Source: JBKECO01 sp047974745 (lineage in GTDB: Bacteria > Bacillota > Clostridia > Lachnospirales > Lachnospiraceae). From it: a DNA stretch of 64,000 bases. The stretch covers positions 57,342 to 121,341 of the forward strand of contig JBKECO010000031.1 of the NCBI GenBank assembly GCA_047974745.1, in the 5' to 3' direction. The notes beneath the pieces are model-generated. The model did not search any database, was not told the origin of the DNA, and saw nothing but the letters and a program-made list of their open reading frames with translations. Shown one piece after another: positions 35,755 to 44,238 of the stretch; position 1 is the first letter of the stretch; every line of letters begins with the position of its first letter. The position numbers and the translations under genes were made by a program.

Positions 35755-37164
35755 ATGAATCAGGATAGAAAACCAATCTATAATGCGAAAGAACTTGGTA
35801 TGCCAAAAATGCTAATACTGGGTCTTCAGCATATGTTTGCTATGTTCGGAGCAACTGTTCTTGTGCCAATTTTAGTAAATGGATTTTTTGAAGGTGAAGG
35901 ACTTTCAGTCCAGGTAACCTTGATCTTTGCAGGTCTTGGCACCTTATTTTTCCACCTATGCACAAAACTTGAAGTTCCAGCCTTTTTGGGATCTTCCTTT
36001 GCCTTCCTGGGTGGATTTGCAACCGTTGCTAATCTGGATTCCGGAAAATTTGCAGATATGACCATGGGTGAAAAACTCCCCTATGCAACAGGAGGAATCG
36101 TTGTAGCTGGTCTTCTGTATCTGGTTCTTGCACTTATCGTGAAACTAATCGGAATCGAAAAAGTAATGCGCTTTCTTCCTCCAGTCGTTACAGGTCCAAT
36201 TATTATCTGTATCGGGCTCTCACTGGCGCCAGTGGCGATCTCTAGTGCATCTTCCAACTGGATTCTTGCATTGATCGCACTTGTTACCATTATCGTCTTC
36301 AACATCTGGGGAAAAGGAATGTTTCGAATTCTGCCGATCCTGATGGGTGTTGCAATTTCTTATGCAGCAGCTCTAATCATGAATGCTGCTGGTATGACGA
36401 ATCCGGACGGCTCAGCGATCATCAGTTTTGCTGGTGTACAGGCTGCGGGATGGGTCGGACTTCCACCCTTCCAATTTGCAAAATTTGACATTACGCCAAT
36501 TCTTGTCATGGCTCCCATTGCCCTTGCTACCATGATGGAACATGTTGGTGATATCTCTGCTATATCAGCAACTGTAGGTAAGAACTTTATTCAAAAACCA
36601 GGATTGCACCGCACCCTGATCGGTGATGGACTTGCCACCTCTTTTTCAGCATTGTTCGGTGGTCCTGCAAATACAACTTATGGTGAGAACACAGGTGTAC
36701 TTGAACTGAGCAAGGTATATGATCCAAAAGTCATTCGTATCGCTGCATGTTTTGCCATATTTCTGAGCTTTTTTCCTAAATTTGCTGCTGTGATCACCTC
36801 ATTGCCAGCTGCGATCATTGGAGGTGTCAGCTTCATACTATACGGAATGATTTCAGCGATCGGTATTCGTAATGTGGTAGAAAACCATGTGGATCTTACC
36901 AAATCCAGAAATCTTATCATCTCAGCAGTGATCCTTGTTTCTGGTCTCGGATTTTCAAGTGGAATTACGTTCAATATCGGTCAGACACCAGTTACTTTGA
37001 CTGGCCTTGCGATAGCTTCTATTGTTGGAGTTGCGTTAAATGCGATTCTTCCAGGTAAAGACTATGAGTTCGGCATTGATGCAGATGCAGATGAAAACAG
37101 TGGAATCGACATGAACCCATTCAGTCATCATTCTTCACAGGAGCATCATAAAGGCGAAAAATAA
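35755..37164 (+). CDS. uraA: Uracil/xanthine permease
   Basis: A 469-residue NCS2-family transporter with about 12-14 hydrophobic segments. Typical features are QHMFAMFGATVLVPIL (about 22-37), FLGSSFAFLGGF, and the central motif TTYGENTGVLELSKVYDP (about 307-324), which is characteristic of uracil permeases. It imports uracil by proton symport and fits with the pyrimidine genes elsewhere in the window. The C-terminus is acidic and histidine-rich. Upstream is the cyclophilin gene; downstream is a strong terminator. Confidence 0.92.
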   Translation: MNQDRKPIYNAKELGMPKMLILGLQHMFAMFGATVLVPILVNGFFEGEGLSVQVTLIFAGLGTLFFHLCTKLEVPAFLGSSFAFLGGFATVANLDSGKFADMTMGEKLPYATGGIVVAGLLYLVLALIVKLIGIEKVMRFLPPVVTGPIIICIGLSLAPVAISSASSNWILALIALVTIIVFNIWGKGMFRILPILMGVAISYAAALIMNAAGMTNPDGSAIISFAGVQAAGWVGLPPFQFAKFDITPILVMAPIALATMMEHVGDISAISATVGKNFIQKPGLHRTLIGDGLATSFSALFGGPANTTYGENTGVLELSKVYDPKVIRIAACFAIFLSFFPKFAAVITSLPAAIIGGVSFILYGMISAIGIRNVVENHVDLTKSRNLIISAVILVSGLGFSSGITFNIGQTPVTLTGLAIASIVGVALNAILPGKDYEFGIDADADENSGIDMNPFSHHSSQEHHKGEK

Positions 37165-37180
37165 AATGGATATAAGTAAA

Positions 37181-37217
37181 AAAATGCAGTTCCCAGATGA
37201 AGGGGACTGCATTTTTT
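37181..37217. terminator. Bidirectional terminator between uraA and the Mrp-like gene
   Basis: AAAATGCAGTTCCC pairs with GGGACTGCATTTT over 13-14 bases with an eight-base loop, flanked by A and T runs. It separates convergent genes. Confidence 0.9.
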
Positions 37218-37228
37218 GATTCAGATAA

Positions 37229-38071
37229 TTACATTTCCTCTATAGCCTTCACACCTTCAGCTAACTCAGGAACAACAATTTCATGGAAGTTTCCTGCATC
37301 TGCTGCTTTAGCGGACTCCGGATCGATGGGAAGCTTGCCAAGGACCGGAATACCAAGTGATGCTGCCACTTCATTGATCTTGCTCTCACCGAATAAATGT
37401 ATCATAGTTCCACAATCCGGGCACTTGAGATAGCTGAAATTTTCCACAACTCCAAGAATCGGAATATGCATCATTTCCGCCATATGATATGCTTTCTTAA
37501 CGATCATCTGTACCAGCTCCTGTGGTGATGTCACAATTACGATTCCATCTACCGGAAGAGACTGAAATACTGTCAATGGTACGTCTCCCGTTCCAGGAGG
37601 CATATCAACAAACAAATAGTCCAGCTCTCCCCAGATTACATCCGTCCAAAACTGTTTCACTGTACCTGCGATCACCGGACCTCTCCAGATAACAGGTGCT
37701 TCTTCATCCTCCACCAGGAGATTCAGGGACATGACTTTGATACCATTAGCGGCTTCACAAGCATACATGCCCTCCTCTGTACCATATGCAGGTCCCTTTA
37801 GACCGAACATCTTTGGTATGGATGGACCAGTAATATCTGCGTCCAGAATGCCCACCTGAAAACCTGCATTTTTCATAGCAACTGCTAGTGATGCCGTTAC
37901 AAAAGACTTACCAACACCACCTTTTCCACTTACAATTCCGATTACATTTTTTATGGTCGAGAACTGGTTTGCCGGTTCCCTGAGATCTTTTGGTGCTGAT
38001 GCACCGGTACATCCCTCACAGCTCTCCTGAGTGCAGCCTTCTGCGCTGCTGCATGACTGATTTTCTGCCAT
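37229..38071 (-). CDS. Mrp/NBP35-type iron-sulfur carrier ATPase
   Basis: The 280-residue protein has the deviant Walker A SGKGGVGKS (about 49-57) and ADITGPSIPKMF, both typical of Mrp ATPases that carry or insert iron-sulfur clusters. There is an N-terminal cysteine cluster (CSSAEGCTQESCEGC), as in Nbp35, and the C-terminal CPDCG motif that binds a bridging cluster in the dimer. Cytoplasmic. It is 17 bases downstream of mtnA on the same strand, but no functional link is obvious. Confidence 0.92.
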   Translation of the reverse strand: MAENQSCSSAEGCTQESCEGCTGASAPKDLREPANQFSTIKNVIGIVSGKGGVGKSFVTASLAVAMKNAGFQVGILDADITGPSIPKMFGLKGPAYGTEEGMYACEAANGIKVMSLNLLVEDEEAPVIWRGPVIAGTVKQFWTDVIWGELDYLFVDMPPGTGDVPLTVFQSLPVDGIVIVTSPQELVQMIVKKAYHMAEMMHIPILGVVENFSYLKCPDCGTMIHLFGESKINEVAASLGIPVLGKLPIDPESAKAADAGNFHEIVVPELAEGVKAIEEM

Positions 38072-38088
38072 TTTCTATACCTTCTTTC

Positions 38089-39177
38089 TTAATCTGTTGT
38101 CAGACATTTTTTTCGTTTGAACAATTCCTTTAGTGACTCATCATATGGCGGGTATGCAATCCCGAACTCTGTAATGATTCCTGTGATCAGATCATGATCT
38201 GTCACATCGAAGGCAGGGTTATAGACTTTTACTCCTGCTGGTGCCATTCTCTTTTCATACCACATCTCTGTAATTTCGGAATCGGGTCTTTGTTCGATCT
38301 CGATCTCTTCTCCAGTCGCTGTATTCATATCGATCGTAGATGTAGGTGCACAAATGTACATGGGAACCTGATATTGCTTTGCAACAGCTGCAACGACCGA
38401 AGTTCCGATTTTATTTGCAGTATCTCCATTTGCTGCGACCCTGTCACATCCAACGAACACAACATCCACCCAGCCATTTTTCATGACCATTGCTGACATA
38501 TTATCACAGATCAGCGTCACGTCCACACCACTGGACTGCAGTTCGAATGCGGTCAGTCTGGCTCCCTGTAAGAGTGGTCTGGTTTCATCTGCGTAGACTC
38601 TGAATTGATAGCCTTGTTCCTGCCCCAAATAGATCGGAGCGGTGGCTGTTCCATATTTGCTGGTGGCTAACTGCCCTGCGTTGCAATGGGTCAGGATTCC
38701 ATCTCCTTTTTTCAAAAGGGAAAGACCATACTCCCCGATCTTCTGGCAGACAGCGATATCTTCCTCCTGGATGGCGATGGCTTCTTCTTTCAGCCGTTCA
38801 CATATTTCATTTACTTCCTTGTCTGAATTGCTGGTAACAACATCTTCCATCCTATTTAGAGCCCATGAGAGATTGACTGCTGTTGGTCTGGACGAGTCCA
38901 GATACTTTCGATACTCTGCAAATTTAAGGTAAAAAAGAGCATAACTATCTTCATGAATGCCACATGCCAGCACATAAATTCCATATGCTGCTGCTACACC
39001 AATCGCCGGTGCACCCCTTACTTTTAGAAGATATATGGCATTCCAGATTTCTTCTGCTTCCTTAAGCTCTACAATTTCAATGCTTCCTGGAAGCTTCGTC
39101 TGGTCTATGATTCTGACGGAGAGATTCGTTTCGTCAAGGCTCACAGTCTTATATTCCATTATATTTTTTGTTTCCAT
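38089..39177 (-). CDS. mtnA: S-methyl-5-thioribose-1-phosphate isomerase
   Basis: MtnA converts methylthioribose 1-phosphate to methylthioribulose 1-phosphate in methionine salvage, or acts on related ribose phosphates. The 362-residue protein has the catalytic cysteine in HCNAGQLATSKYGTA, the catalytic aspartate in FVGCDRVAANGDTANKIGT, and the N-terminal LRVRGAPAIGVAAAYG-like motif (LKVRGAPAIGV). The ATG at 39177 has AAGGA at six bases. No other salvage gene (mtnK, mtnB, mtnD) is in the window. Confidence 0.93.
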   Translation of the reverse strand: METKNIMEYKTVSLDETNLSVRIIDQTKLPGSIEIVELKEAEEIWNAIYLLKVRGAPAIGVAAAYGIYVLACGIHEDSYALFYLKFAEYRKYLDSSRPTAVNLSWALNRMEDVVTSNSDKEVNEICERLKEEAIAIQEEDIAVCQKIGEYGLSLLKKGDGILTHCNAGQLATSKYGTATAPIYLGQEQGYQFRVYADETRPLLQGARLTAFELQSSGVDVTLICDNMSAMVMKNGWVDVVFVGCDRVAANGDTANKIGTSVVAAVAKQYQVPMYICAPTSTIDMNTATGEEIEIEQRPDSEITEMWYEKRMAPAGVKVYNPAFDVTDHDLITGIITEFGIAYPPYDESLKELFKRKKCLTTD

Positions 39178-39265
39178 ATTCATTCCTTTTTTGCCTGCTA
39201 TCAAGTTCCAGATACACATTTATTATATAATAGTTGTCTATTCACTGTAAATAGCTTCATTTTCG

Positions 39266-39294
39266 TTGCATAAATTGATTCCTCATGATAAAAT
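39266..39294 (+). promoter_or_regulatory. Promoter of the ECF S-component gene
   Basis: TTGCAT (39266-39271) and TAAAAT (39289-39294) are spaced 17 bases. The predicted transcription start near 39301 coincides with the first leader hairpin, so the roughly 180-base leader begins at the structured RNA. Confidence 0.65.
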
Positions 39295-39301
39295 TTCACC
39301 A

Positions 39302-39376
39302 GACAGTATCAATGTGAACTGTACCGGAGTGTAGAGAGTTTGATTTTTCATAAAGACAGTACCAATCGGACTGTAC
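39302..39376 (+). ncRNA. Tandem bulged-A hairpins, pan-motif-like leader RNA
   Basis: Two hairpins share the same stem: G-ACAGT-A-TCA-ATG-TGA-ACTGT-A-C (39302-39324) and G-ACAGT-A-CC-AATC-GG-ACTGT-A-C (39355-39376). Each has one unpaired A on the 5' side and one on the 3' side at matching positions, while the inner stem and loop differ. Paired change with constant bulged A residues suggests selection on RNA. The layout matches what I recall of the pan RNA motif, known from leaders of pantothenate genes and often in tandem. The downstream gene is a PanT-like S component. Confidence 0.6.
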
Positions 39377-39396
39377 TTATATCAAGCATGTTTTTG

Positions 39397-39425
39397 AACC
39401 CGGGCATCTTTATGTCCGGGTTTTT
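39397..39425 (+). terminator. Intrinsic terminator in the ECF S-component leader
   Basis: AACCCGGGCAT and ATGTCCGGGTT form an 11-base stem with one G-U pair and a four-base loop, then a T run. It lies between the tandem hairpins and the start codon, 53 bases upstream of the gene, so it is probably an attenuator. Confidence 0.8.
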
Positions 39426-39477
39426 AAATCACTTTGATACTGGAAACTATTGTTTGATTCAAAAAGAGGAAAAGACT

Positions 39478-40083
39478 ATGAAAAAAAAGAAATTATCAAC
39501 AAAGCAACTGGTAGAGATGGCTCTGCTGATTGCAATTATTCTGCTGATGGCTTTTACCCCAATCGGATACATTAGAACACCTGGATTAGAAATTACCCTG
39601 ATCATAATCCCGGTTGCCATTGGAGCTGTCACATTAGGGCCTACTGCAGGTGCTATTCTCGGAGCTGTGTTTGGATTGACTAGTTTTATACAATGCTTTG
39701 GAATGAGTGTTTTTGGAACAGCACTGCTTCAGATCAACCCACTGGCAACATTTGTTGTTACCGTCGTGACCAGAACACTTGTAGGTTGGCTGACAGGTCT
39801 GATTTATCTGGCATTCGTCAATCTAAAGGTCAATCGTGCTGTTTCCGTCATTATTTCGAGCCTGGCTTGTCCATTACTGAATACTTCACTATTTATGAGT
39901 GCACTTGTACTATTTTTCTACAATTCAGATTATATTCAAGGCTTTGCAGATATGATGGGCACTGCGAATGTATTTGCTTTTATCTTTGCCTTTGTCGGTG
40001 TCAATGGGCTGATTGAGGCAATTGTCTGCTGTATTGTGGGCAGTGCAGTGATACGTGCCCTTCAGATCACACTAAAAAACTAA
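39478..40083 (+). CDS. ECF transporter S component, PanT-like
   Basis: The 201-residue protein has about six hydrophobic helices, a basic N-terminus (MKKKKLSTKQLVEMALL), TPIGYIRTPGLEITLIIIP and GPTAGAILGAVFGLTSFIQC. These are typical of the COG4684/PanT-like group of energy-coupling-factor substrate-binding subunits, which I recall as linked to pantothenate uptake. The general ECF A and T subunits are not in the window, so it would use a shared module. The ATG at 39478 is behind AGAGGA; the open frame upstream covers the structured leader and is not coding. The leader RNA supports a vitamin-type substrate. Confidence 0.8.
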   Translation: MKKKKLSTKQLVEMALLIAIILLMAFTPIGYIRTPGLEITLIIIPVAIGAVTLGPTAGAILGAVFGLTSFIQCFGMSVFGTALLQINPLATFVVTVVTRTLVGWLTGLIYLAFVNLKVNRAVSVIISSLACPLLNTSLFMSALVLFFYNSDYIQGFADMMGTANVFAFIFAFVGVNGLIEAIVCCIVGSAVIRALQITLKN

Positions 40084-40107
40084 TTTTACATCAAATCCAA
40101 TCGGTAT

Positions 40108-40153
40108 AAAAAAAGAGTATTCCCTTCATTACAGGAAGGAATACTCTTTTTTT
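40108..40153. terminator. Bidirectional terminator between ECF gene and etfA
   Basis: A near-perfect stem of about 19 bases (AAAAAAAGAGTATTCC...TTC with GAAGGAATACTCTTTTTTT) has a loop of about seven bases. It separates convergent genes and ends the butyrate operon. Confidence 0.9.
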
Positions 40154-40190
40154 AGGAACAACAAATCAAATCTATTTGCTGTAGAACAAT

Positions 40191-41231
40191 TTATTTTCCA
40201 AGCTCAGCCTTAAGTGCAGCTGTAAGCGCAGGAACAATTTTATGCAGATCTCCAACGATACCATAATCTGCAACATCAAAGATCGGTGCATCCGGATCTT
40301 TGTTGATCGCAACAATGATATCAGATTCTTCCATACCGGCAACATGCTGTATCGCACCAGATATTCCGATTGCAAAATAGATATTAGGACGTACGGTCTT
40401 ACCGGTCTGTCCTACCTGTACATCTCTGATCTGCCATGCACTGTCTACAGCAGCACGGGAACAGCTGACACTGCCGCCGATCACATTCGCAAGGTCTCTC
40501 AGCATCATAAAGCCTTCTGCGGATCCTACTCCACGTCCACCAGATACTAATATGGTGGATTCCATAATATCTTCTGATACTGCAGCCTCCTTAACGACCT
40601 TTAGTATCTCAACAAACTTATTATTTGGTGTGATTCCGGGATTAAATTCCTCCACATTGGCCTGAGCACCTTCAATTGGTTCAATCTTTTGCATAACACC
40701 TGGACGAACTGTAGCCATCTGAGGGCGATGGTCTGGACACGCAATCGTAGCAATGGTATTTCCGCCGAAAGCAGGGCGTGTCATGAGAAGCTGATTGTGC
40801 ATCTGCTCTTTTCCAGCCTGTGCCACTAATGGAAAATCTCCGATTTCAAGTACTGTACAGTCTGCAGTAAGACCCGTCTTCACGCGTGCTGAAACTCTAG
40901 GACCTAAATCTCTTCCGATCGCTGTTGCCCCGACCAGCATGATTTCAGGCTTATAATTATTTATCACGGAAGCCAGTGCATGGGTATATGGTTCTGTGCG
41001 GTATACCTCCAGCTCAGGATCATCCACTAGAATGACTTTGTCCGCACCATAAACAGCCAGCTCATCGCAAAGATTTTTTACATTGTGGCCAAGCAGAACA
41101 GCAGTTACTGTTGTTCCCAGTTCACTTGCAAGGTCTTTTCCCTTTCCAATCAGTTCAAATGCGATCGGATTCAGTTCATTGTCGACCTGCTGGGCATAGA
41201 CATAAACTCCCTTATATTCTTCTAAATTCAT
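40191..41231 (-). CDS. etfA: Electron transfer flavoprotein, alpha subunit
   Basis: EtfA with EtfB passes electrons between NADH, ferredoxin and butyryl-CoA dehydrogenase; in clostridia the complex bifurcates electrons. The 346-residue protein has an N-terminal ETF domain (MNLEEYKGVYVYAQQ) and the C-terminal FAD domain with SGGRGVGSAEGF, RAAVDSAWQIRDVQVGQTGK and IYFAIGISGAIQH. I chose the ATG at 41231; a GTG four codons earlier (41243) has a comparable ribosome site. It is the last gene of thl-hbd-bcd-etfB-etfA. Confidence 0.95.
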   Translation of the reverse strand: MNLEEYKGVYVYAQQVDNELNPIAFELIGKGKDLASELGTTVTAVLLGHNVKNLCDELAVYGADKVILVDDPELEVYRTEPYTHALASVINNYKPEIMLVGATAIGRDLGPRVSARVKTGLTADCTVLEIGDFPLVAQAGKEQMHNQLLMTRPAFGGNTIATIACPDHRPQMATVRPGVMQKIEPIEGAQANVEEFNPGITPNNKFVEILKVVKEAAVSEDIMESTILVSGGRGVGSAEGFMMLRDLANVIGGSVSCSRAAVDSAWQIRDVQVGQTGKTVRPNIYFAIGISGAIQHVAGMEESDIIVAINKDPDAPIFDVADYGIVGDLHKIVPALTAALKAELGK

Positions 41232-41257
41232 TATGATCACCACTTTTCCTTTATGTA

Positions 41258-42046
41258 TTAAATAACGTGTTTCTCTTTAAATTTACCCATGATATAAGCT
41301 ACCGATTCATCGACTGATTCGAACTGGACTTTTTCTCCCACACCTTTTCTGACCTTATCAGATGCTTTTGCGATCTTTGTCGGAGAACCTTTTAGTCCAA
41401 GATCTGAATCATCCACATCGATTAAATCTGCTCTGCTCCATACTATGACCTCTTTCTGGTCATATGCATCAAAGATTCCACCTGGTGTCATATATCTTGG
41501 CTCATTTAATTCGGAAAGTGCTGTGATCAAACAAGGCATCTGCACTTTGATCTCATGGTATCTATCTTCATACTGTCTCTGAACGATTACGAATTTTCCA
41601 TCCAGCTTGATATTCTGTGCATAGGAGACAACCGGGATATCCAGGTGTTCGGAAATCTGAGGTCCTACCTGTGCAGTATCACCATCTATTGCCTGTCTTC
41701 CTGCAATGATCAGGTCATATTCAAGGTTTTTTATAGCACCAGCCAGTGTGATGGAGGTCGCCCATGTATCAGCGCCGCCAAGTACTCTATCTGTTACCAG
41801 AATCGCTTTATCTGCTCCCATTGCAAGTGCTTCACGAAGCATATCATCAGCTTTTGGAAGTCCCATGGTTATGACTGTTATTTCAGCACCAGTTGCATCT
41901 TTTATTCTAAGTGCAGCTTCCAGACCAGCCTTGTCATCTGGATTCATGATCGCAAGCATAGAACCTCTGTCCAATGTACCATCTGGATTAAATCTGACTC
42001 CGCCTTTCGTATCAGGTACCTGCTTTAAACATACTACTATCTTCAC
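41258..42046 (-). CDS. etfB: Electron transfer flavoprotein, beta subunit
   Basis: The 262-residue protein begins MKIVVCLKQVPDTKG and has the AMP/FAD-binding region with ADKAILVTDRVLGGADTWATS and the signature LIIAGRQAIDGDTAQVGPQI. The start is the GTG at 42046, eight bases after AAGGAG; the GTG three codons earlier overlaps the ribosome site. It lies between bcd and etfA in the order typical of clostridial butyrate operons. Confidence 0.95.
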   Translation of the reverse strand: MKIVVCLKQVPDTKGGVRFNPDGTLDRGSMLAIMNPDDKAGLEAALRIKDATGAEITVITMGLPKADDMLREALAMGADKAILVTDRVLGGADTWATSITLAGAIKNLEYDLIIAGRQAIDGDTAQVGPQISEHLDIPVVSYAQNIKLDGKFVIVQRQYEDRYHEIKVQMPCLITALSELNEPRYMTPGGIFDAYDQKEVIVWSRADLIDVDDSDLGLKGSPTKIAKASDKVRKGVGEKVQFESVDESVAYIMGKFKEKHVI

Positions 42047-42088
42047 AGTTTTCACTCCTTATTGTTTATCATCCACTATTGGTTCCTG

Positions 42089-43243
42089 TTATGCTAAAAT
42101 AGTTGCTGCAATTACCATACGCTGAACTTCTGAAGTTCCTTCGTAGATCTCTGTGATCTTAGCATCTCTCATCATACGTTCCACATCATACTCTCTGATG
42201 TATCCATATCCACCATGTAGCTGGACGCATTTGGTCGTAACTGCCATTGCGACTTCTGCCGCAAATAATTTTGCTTTTGCTGCTTCAAATGAATAATTTC
42301 TCTGTGTCTGTTTTGCAATTGCGGCTTTATAGACCAGAAGCTGAGCTGCCTCTACCTGTGTTGCCATTGTAGCAAGTTCAAATTGAGTATTCTGCTGCTG
42401 TGCAATCGAACGACCGAACTGCTTTCTTTCTTTCGTATATTCTATGGTTGCTTCTAATGCACCCTCTGCAAGTCCAAGTGCCTGAGCTGCAATTCCAATA
42501 CGCCCGCCATCTAATGTATGCATAGCGATCGGGAACCCTTTGCCCAGTGCTCCTAAAAGGTTTTCTTTCGGAATTCTGCAGTCCTCGAAGATAAGTTCAT
42601 AGGTCGCAGAACCTCTGATACCCATTTTCTTTTCTTTTGCTCCAAAGGAGAAGCCTGGTGTACCTTTTTCGACAATGAACGTTGAAAAATGCTTTTTCGC
42701 TCGTCCTCGTTTATCAACTGTTACATCTGTGATCGCAATAATAATATAAATGTCTGCGACTTTACCATTTGTGATAAAGACCTTTGTCCCATTTAATACC
42801 CATTCCTCACCATCTAAGATGGCTTTTGTCTGACATCCCTGTGCATCTGTTCCTGCACCTGGCTCAGTTAGTCCAAATGCGCCAAGTTTTTCGCCCTTTG
42901 CCAGAGCTGGTACAAATTTCTGTTTCTGCTCCTCTGTTCCATAGGTCATGATCGGATCTATGCAGAGCGAAGTATGTGCTGACACGATTACACCCGTTGT
43001 ACCACAAACCTTCGACAGCTCTTCCACACACATGGCATATGTCAGTACATCACATCCCTGTCCGCCATATTCTTTCGGCACCGGAATTCCCATAAATCCC
43101 TGCTTTGCCATCTTCTTAACTGTTTCCATCGGAAATTCTTCTGTCTCATCGACCTCCTGAGCCAGTGGTTTGACTTCATTGACTGCGAAATCTCTAAATA
43201 AAGTCCTCGCAAGTTCATGTTTCTTACTTAAAGAAAAATCCAT
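42089..43243 (-). CDS. bcd: Butyryl-CoA dehydrogenase (acyl-CoA dehydrogenase)
   Basis: Bcd reduces crotonyl-CoA to butyryl-CoA with EtfAB. The 384-residue protein has the FAD/substrate motif FGLTEPGAGTDAQG (about 119-132), the catalytic glutamate in TEIYEGTSEVQRMVI near the C-terminus, and QLHGGYGYIREYDVERMMRD. Length and motifs match short-chain dehydrogenases. It lies between hbd and etfB, so the partners needed for bifurcation are adjacent. Confidence 0.95.
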   Translation of the reverse strand: MDFSLSKKHELARTLFRDFAVNEVKPLAQEVDETEEFPMETVKKMAKQGFMGIPVPKEYGGQGCDVLTYAMCVEELSKVCGTTGVIVSAHTSLCIDPIMTYGTEEQKQKFVPALAKGEKLGAFGLTEPGAGTDAQGCQTKAILDGEEWVLNGTKVFITNGKVADIYIIIAITDVTVDKRGRAKKHFSTFIVEKGTPGFSFGAKEKKMGIRGSATYELIFEDCRIPKENLLGALGKGFPIAMHTLDGGRIGIAAQALGLAEGALEATIEYTKERKQFGRSIAQQQNTQFELATMATQVEAAQLLVYKAAIAKQTQRNYSFEAAKAKLFAAEVAMAVTTKCVQLHGGYGYIREYDVERMMRDAKITEIYEGTSEVQRMVIAATILA

Positions 43244-43294
43244 GATTCTAACACTCCTTTATGATCAAAATTTAATAACTCATGCTCCGCGCAT

Positions 43295-44134
43295 TTAGCG
43301 TGAATAATCGTAGAAGCCAATTCCGGTTTTCATGCCAAGTTTATTGGCACGAACCATTTTCTTCAGGTATGGATGTGGACGATATTTTGGATCACCGGTT
43401 TCATCATACAATACGTTCATAATTGCAAGGCAGATATCGAGTCCGACCAGGTCTCCTAATGCAAGTGGTCCCATTGGATGGTTCGCTCCTAACTTCATTG
43501 CTGTATCGATGCCTTCAACAGAAGCTACGCCATCAGCATAAATCCCTACCGCTTCATTGATCATAGGAATTAGAATTCTATTTACAACAAATCCAGCTGC
43601 TTCATTTACTTCAACCGGAGTTTTTCCGATCTCTTTTGCGATCTCAACGATTCTGTCTTTTAATTCGTCAGGGGTGTTCTCTCCCTTGATGACTTCGATC
43701 AGCTTCATTACTGGTGCAGGATTGAAAAAGTGCATTCCGATCACAGGTCTGTCCAGTCCTGCTCCGATCTCTGTAATGGATAAAGATGATGTATTTGTGG
43801 CAAAAATGCATTCCGCTTTACAAATAGAGGCAAGCTCTTTGAAGGTCTGCTTCTTGATTTCCATATTTTCTAATGCAGCTTCTACAACCAGGTCACATTC
43901 TGTACAGATATCCTTAACACCTGTTGTAATTTTCGCAAGGATTTTGTCAGCAGCATCCTGAGTCATTTTCTCTTTTGCAATCCTTTTATCAAATCCTTTT
44001 GCGATCTTCTTCTTTCCATTCGCTGCAAATTCTTCATTAATGTCACAAAGGAAAACTTCATACCCTTCTGTCTGTGCAAACGCCTGTGCGATTCCAGAAC
44101 CCATCGTTCCTGCACCAATGATACCAACTTTCAT
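43295..44134 (-). CDS. hbd: 3-hydroxybutyryl-CoA dehydrogenase
   Basis: The enzyme reduces acetoacetyl-CoA to 3-hydroxybutyryl-CoA. The 279-residue protein begins with the dinucleotide motif GIIGAGTMGSGIAQAFAQ. The catalytic histidine lies in IGMHFFNPAPVMKLIEVI, and the C-terminal domain holds VNEAAGFVVNRILIPMINEA. Length is standard for clostridial Hbd. It follows thl with a 104-base gap; the crotonase gene crt that often sits near here is absent. Confidence 0.95.
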   Translation of the reverse strand: MKVGIIGAGTMGSGIAQAFAQTEGYEVFLCDINEEFAANGKKKIAKGFDKRIAKEKMTQDAADKILAKITTGVKDICTECDLVVEAALENMEIKKQTFKELASICKAECIFATNTSSLSITEIGAGLDRPVIGMHFFNPAPVMKLIEVIKGENTPDELKDRIVEIAKEIGKTPVEVNEAAGFVVNRILIPMINEAVGIYADGVASVEGIDTAMKLGANHPMGPLALGDLVGLDICLAIMNVLYDETGDPKYRPHPYLKKMVRANKLGMKTGIGFYDYSR

Positions 44135-44238
44135 TGTAGATCCTCCTAATTTAATTGTTTTACCAGCTACTTATATTTTCATTATAATAACTATTTTGTT
44201 CATGCCGGTTTCTTATCTGTGAAACCAGTGTACAAAAT

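Noticed and set aside
39325..39340. GGAGTGTAGAGAG as the 5' end of a tetrahydrofolate riboswitch
   Set aside because: It resembles the conserved GGAGAGUAG start, but the required 3' part ending CCGCUCC is missing. The tandem bulged-A hairpins explain the leader better.
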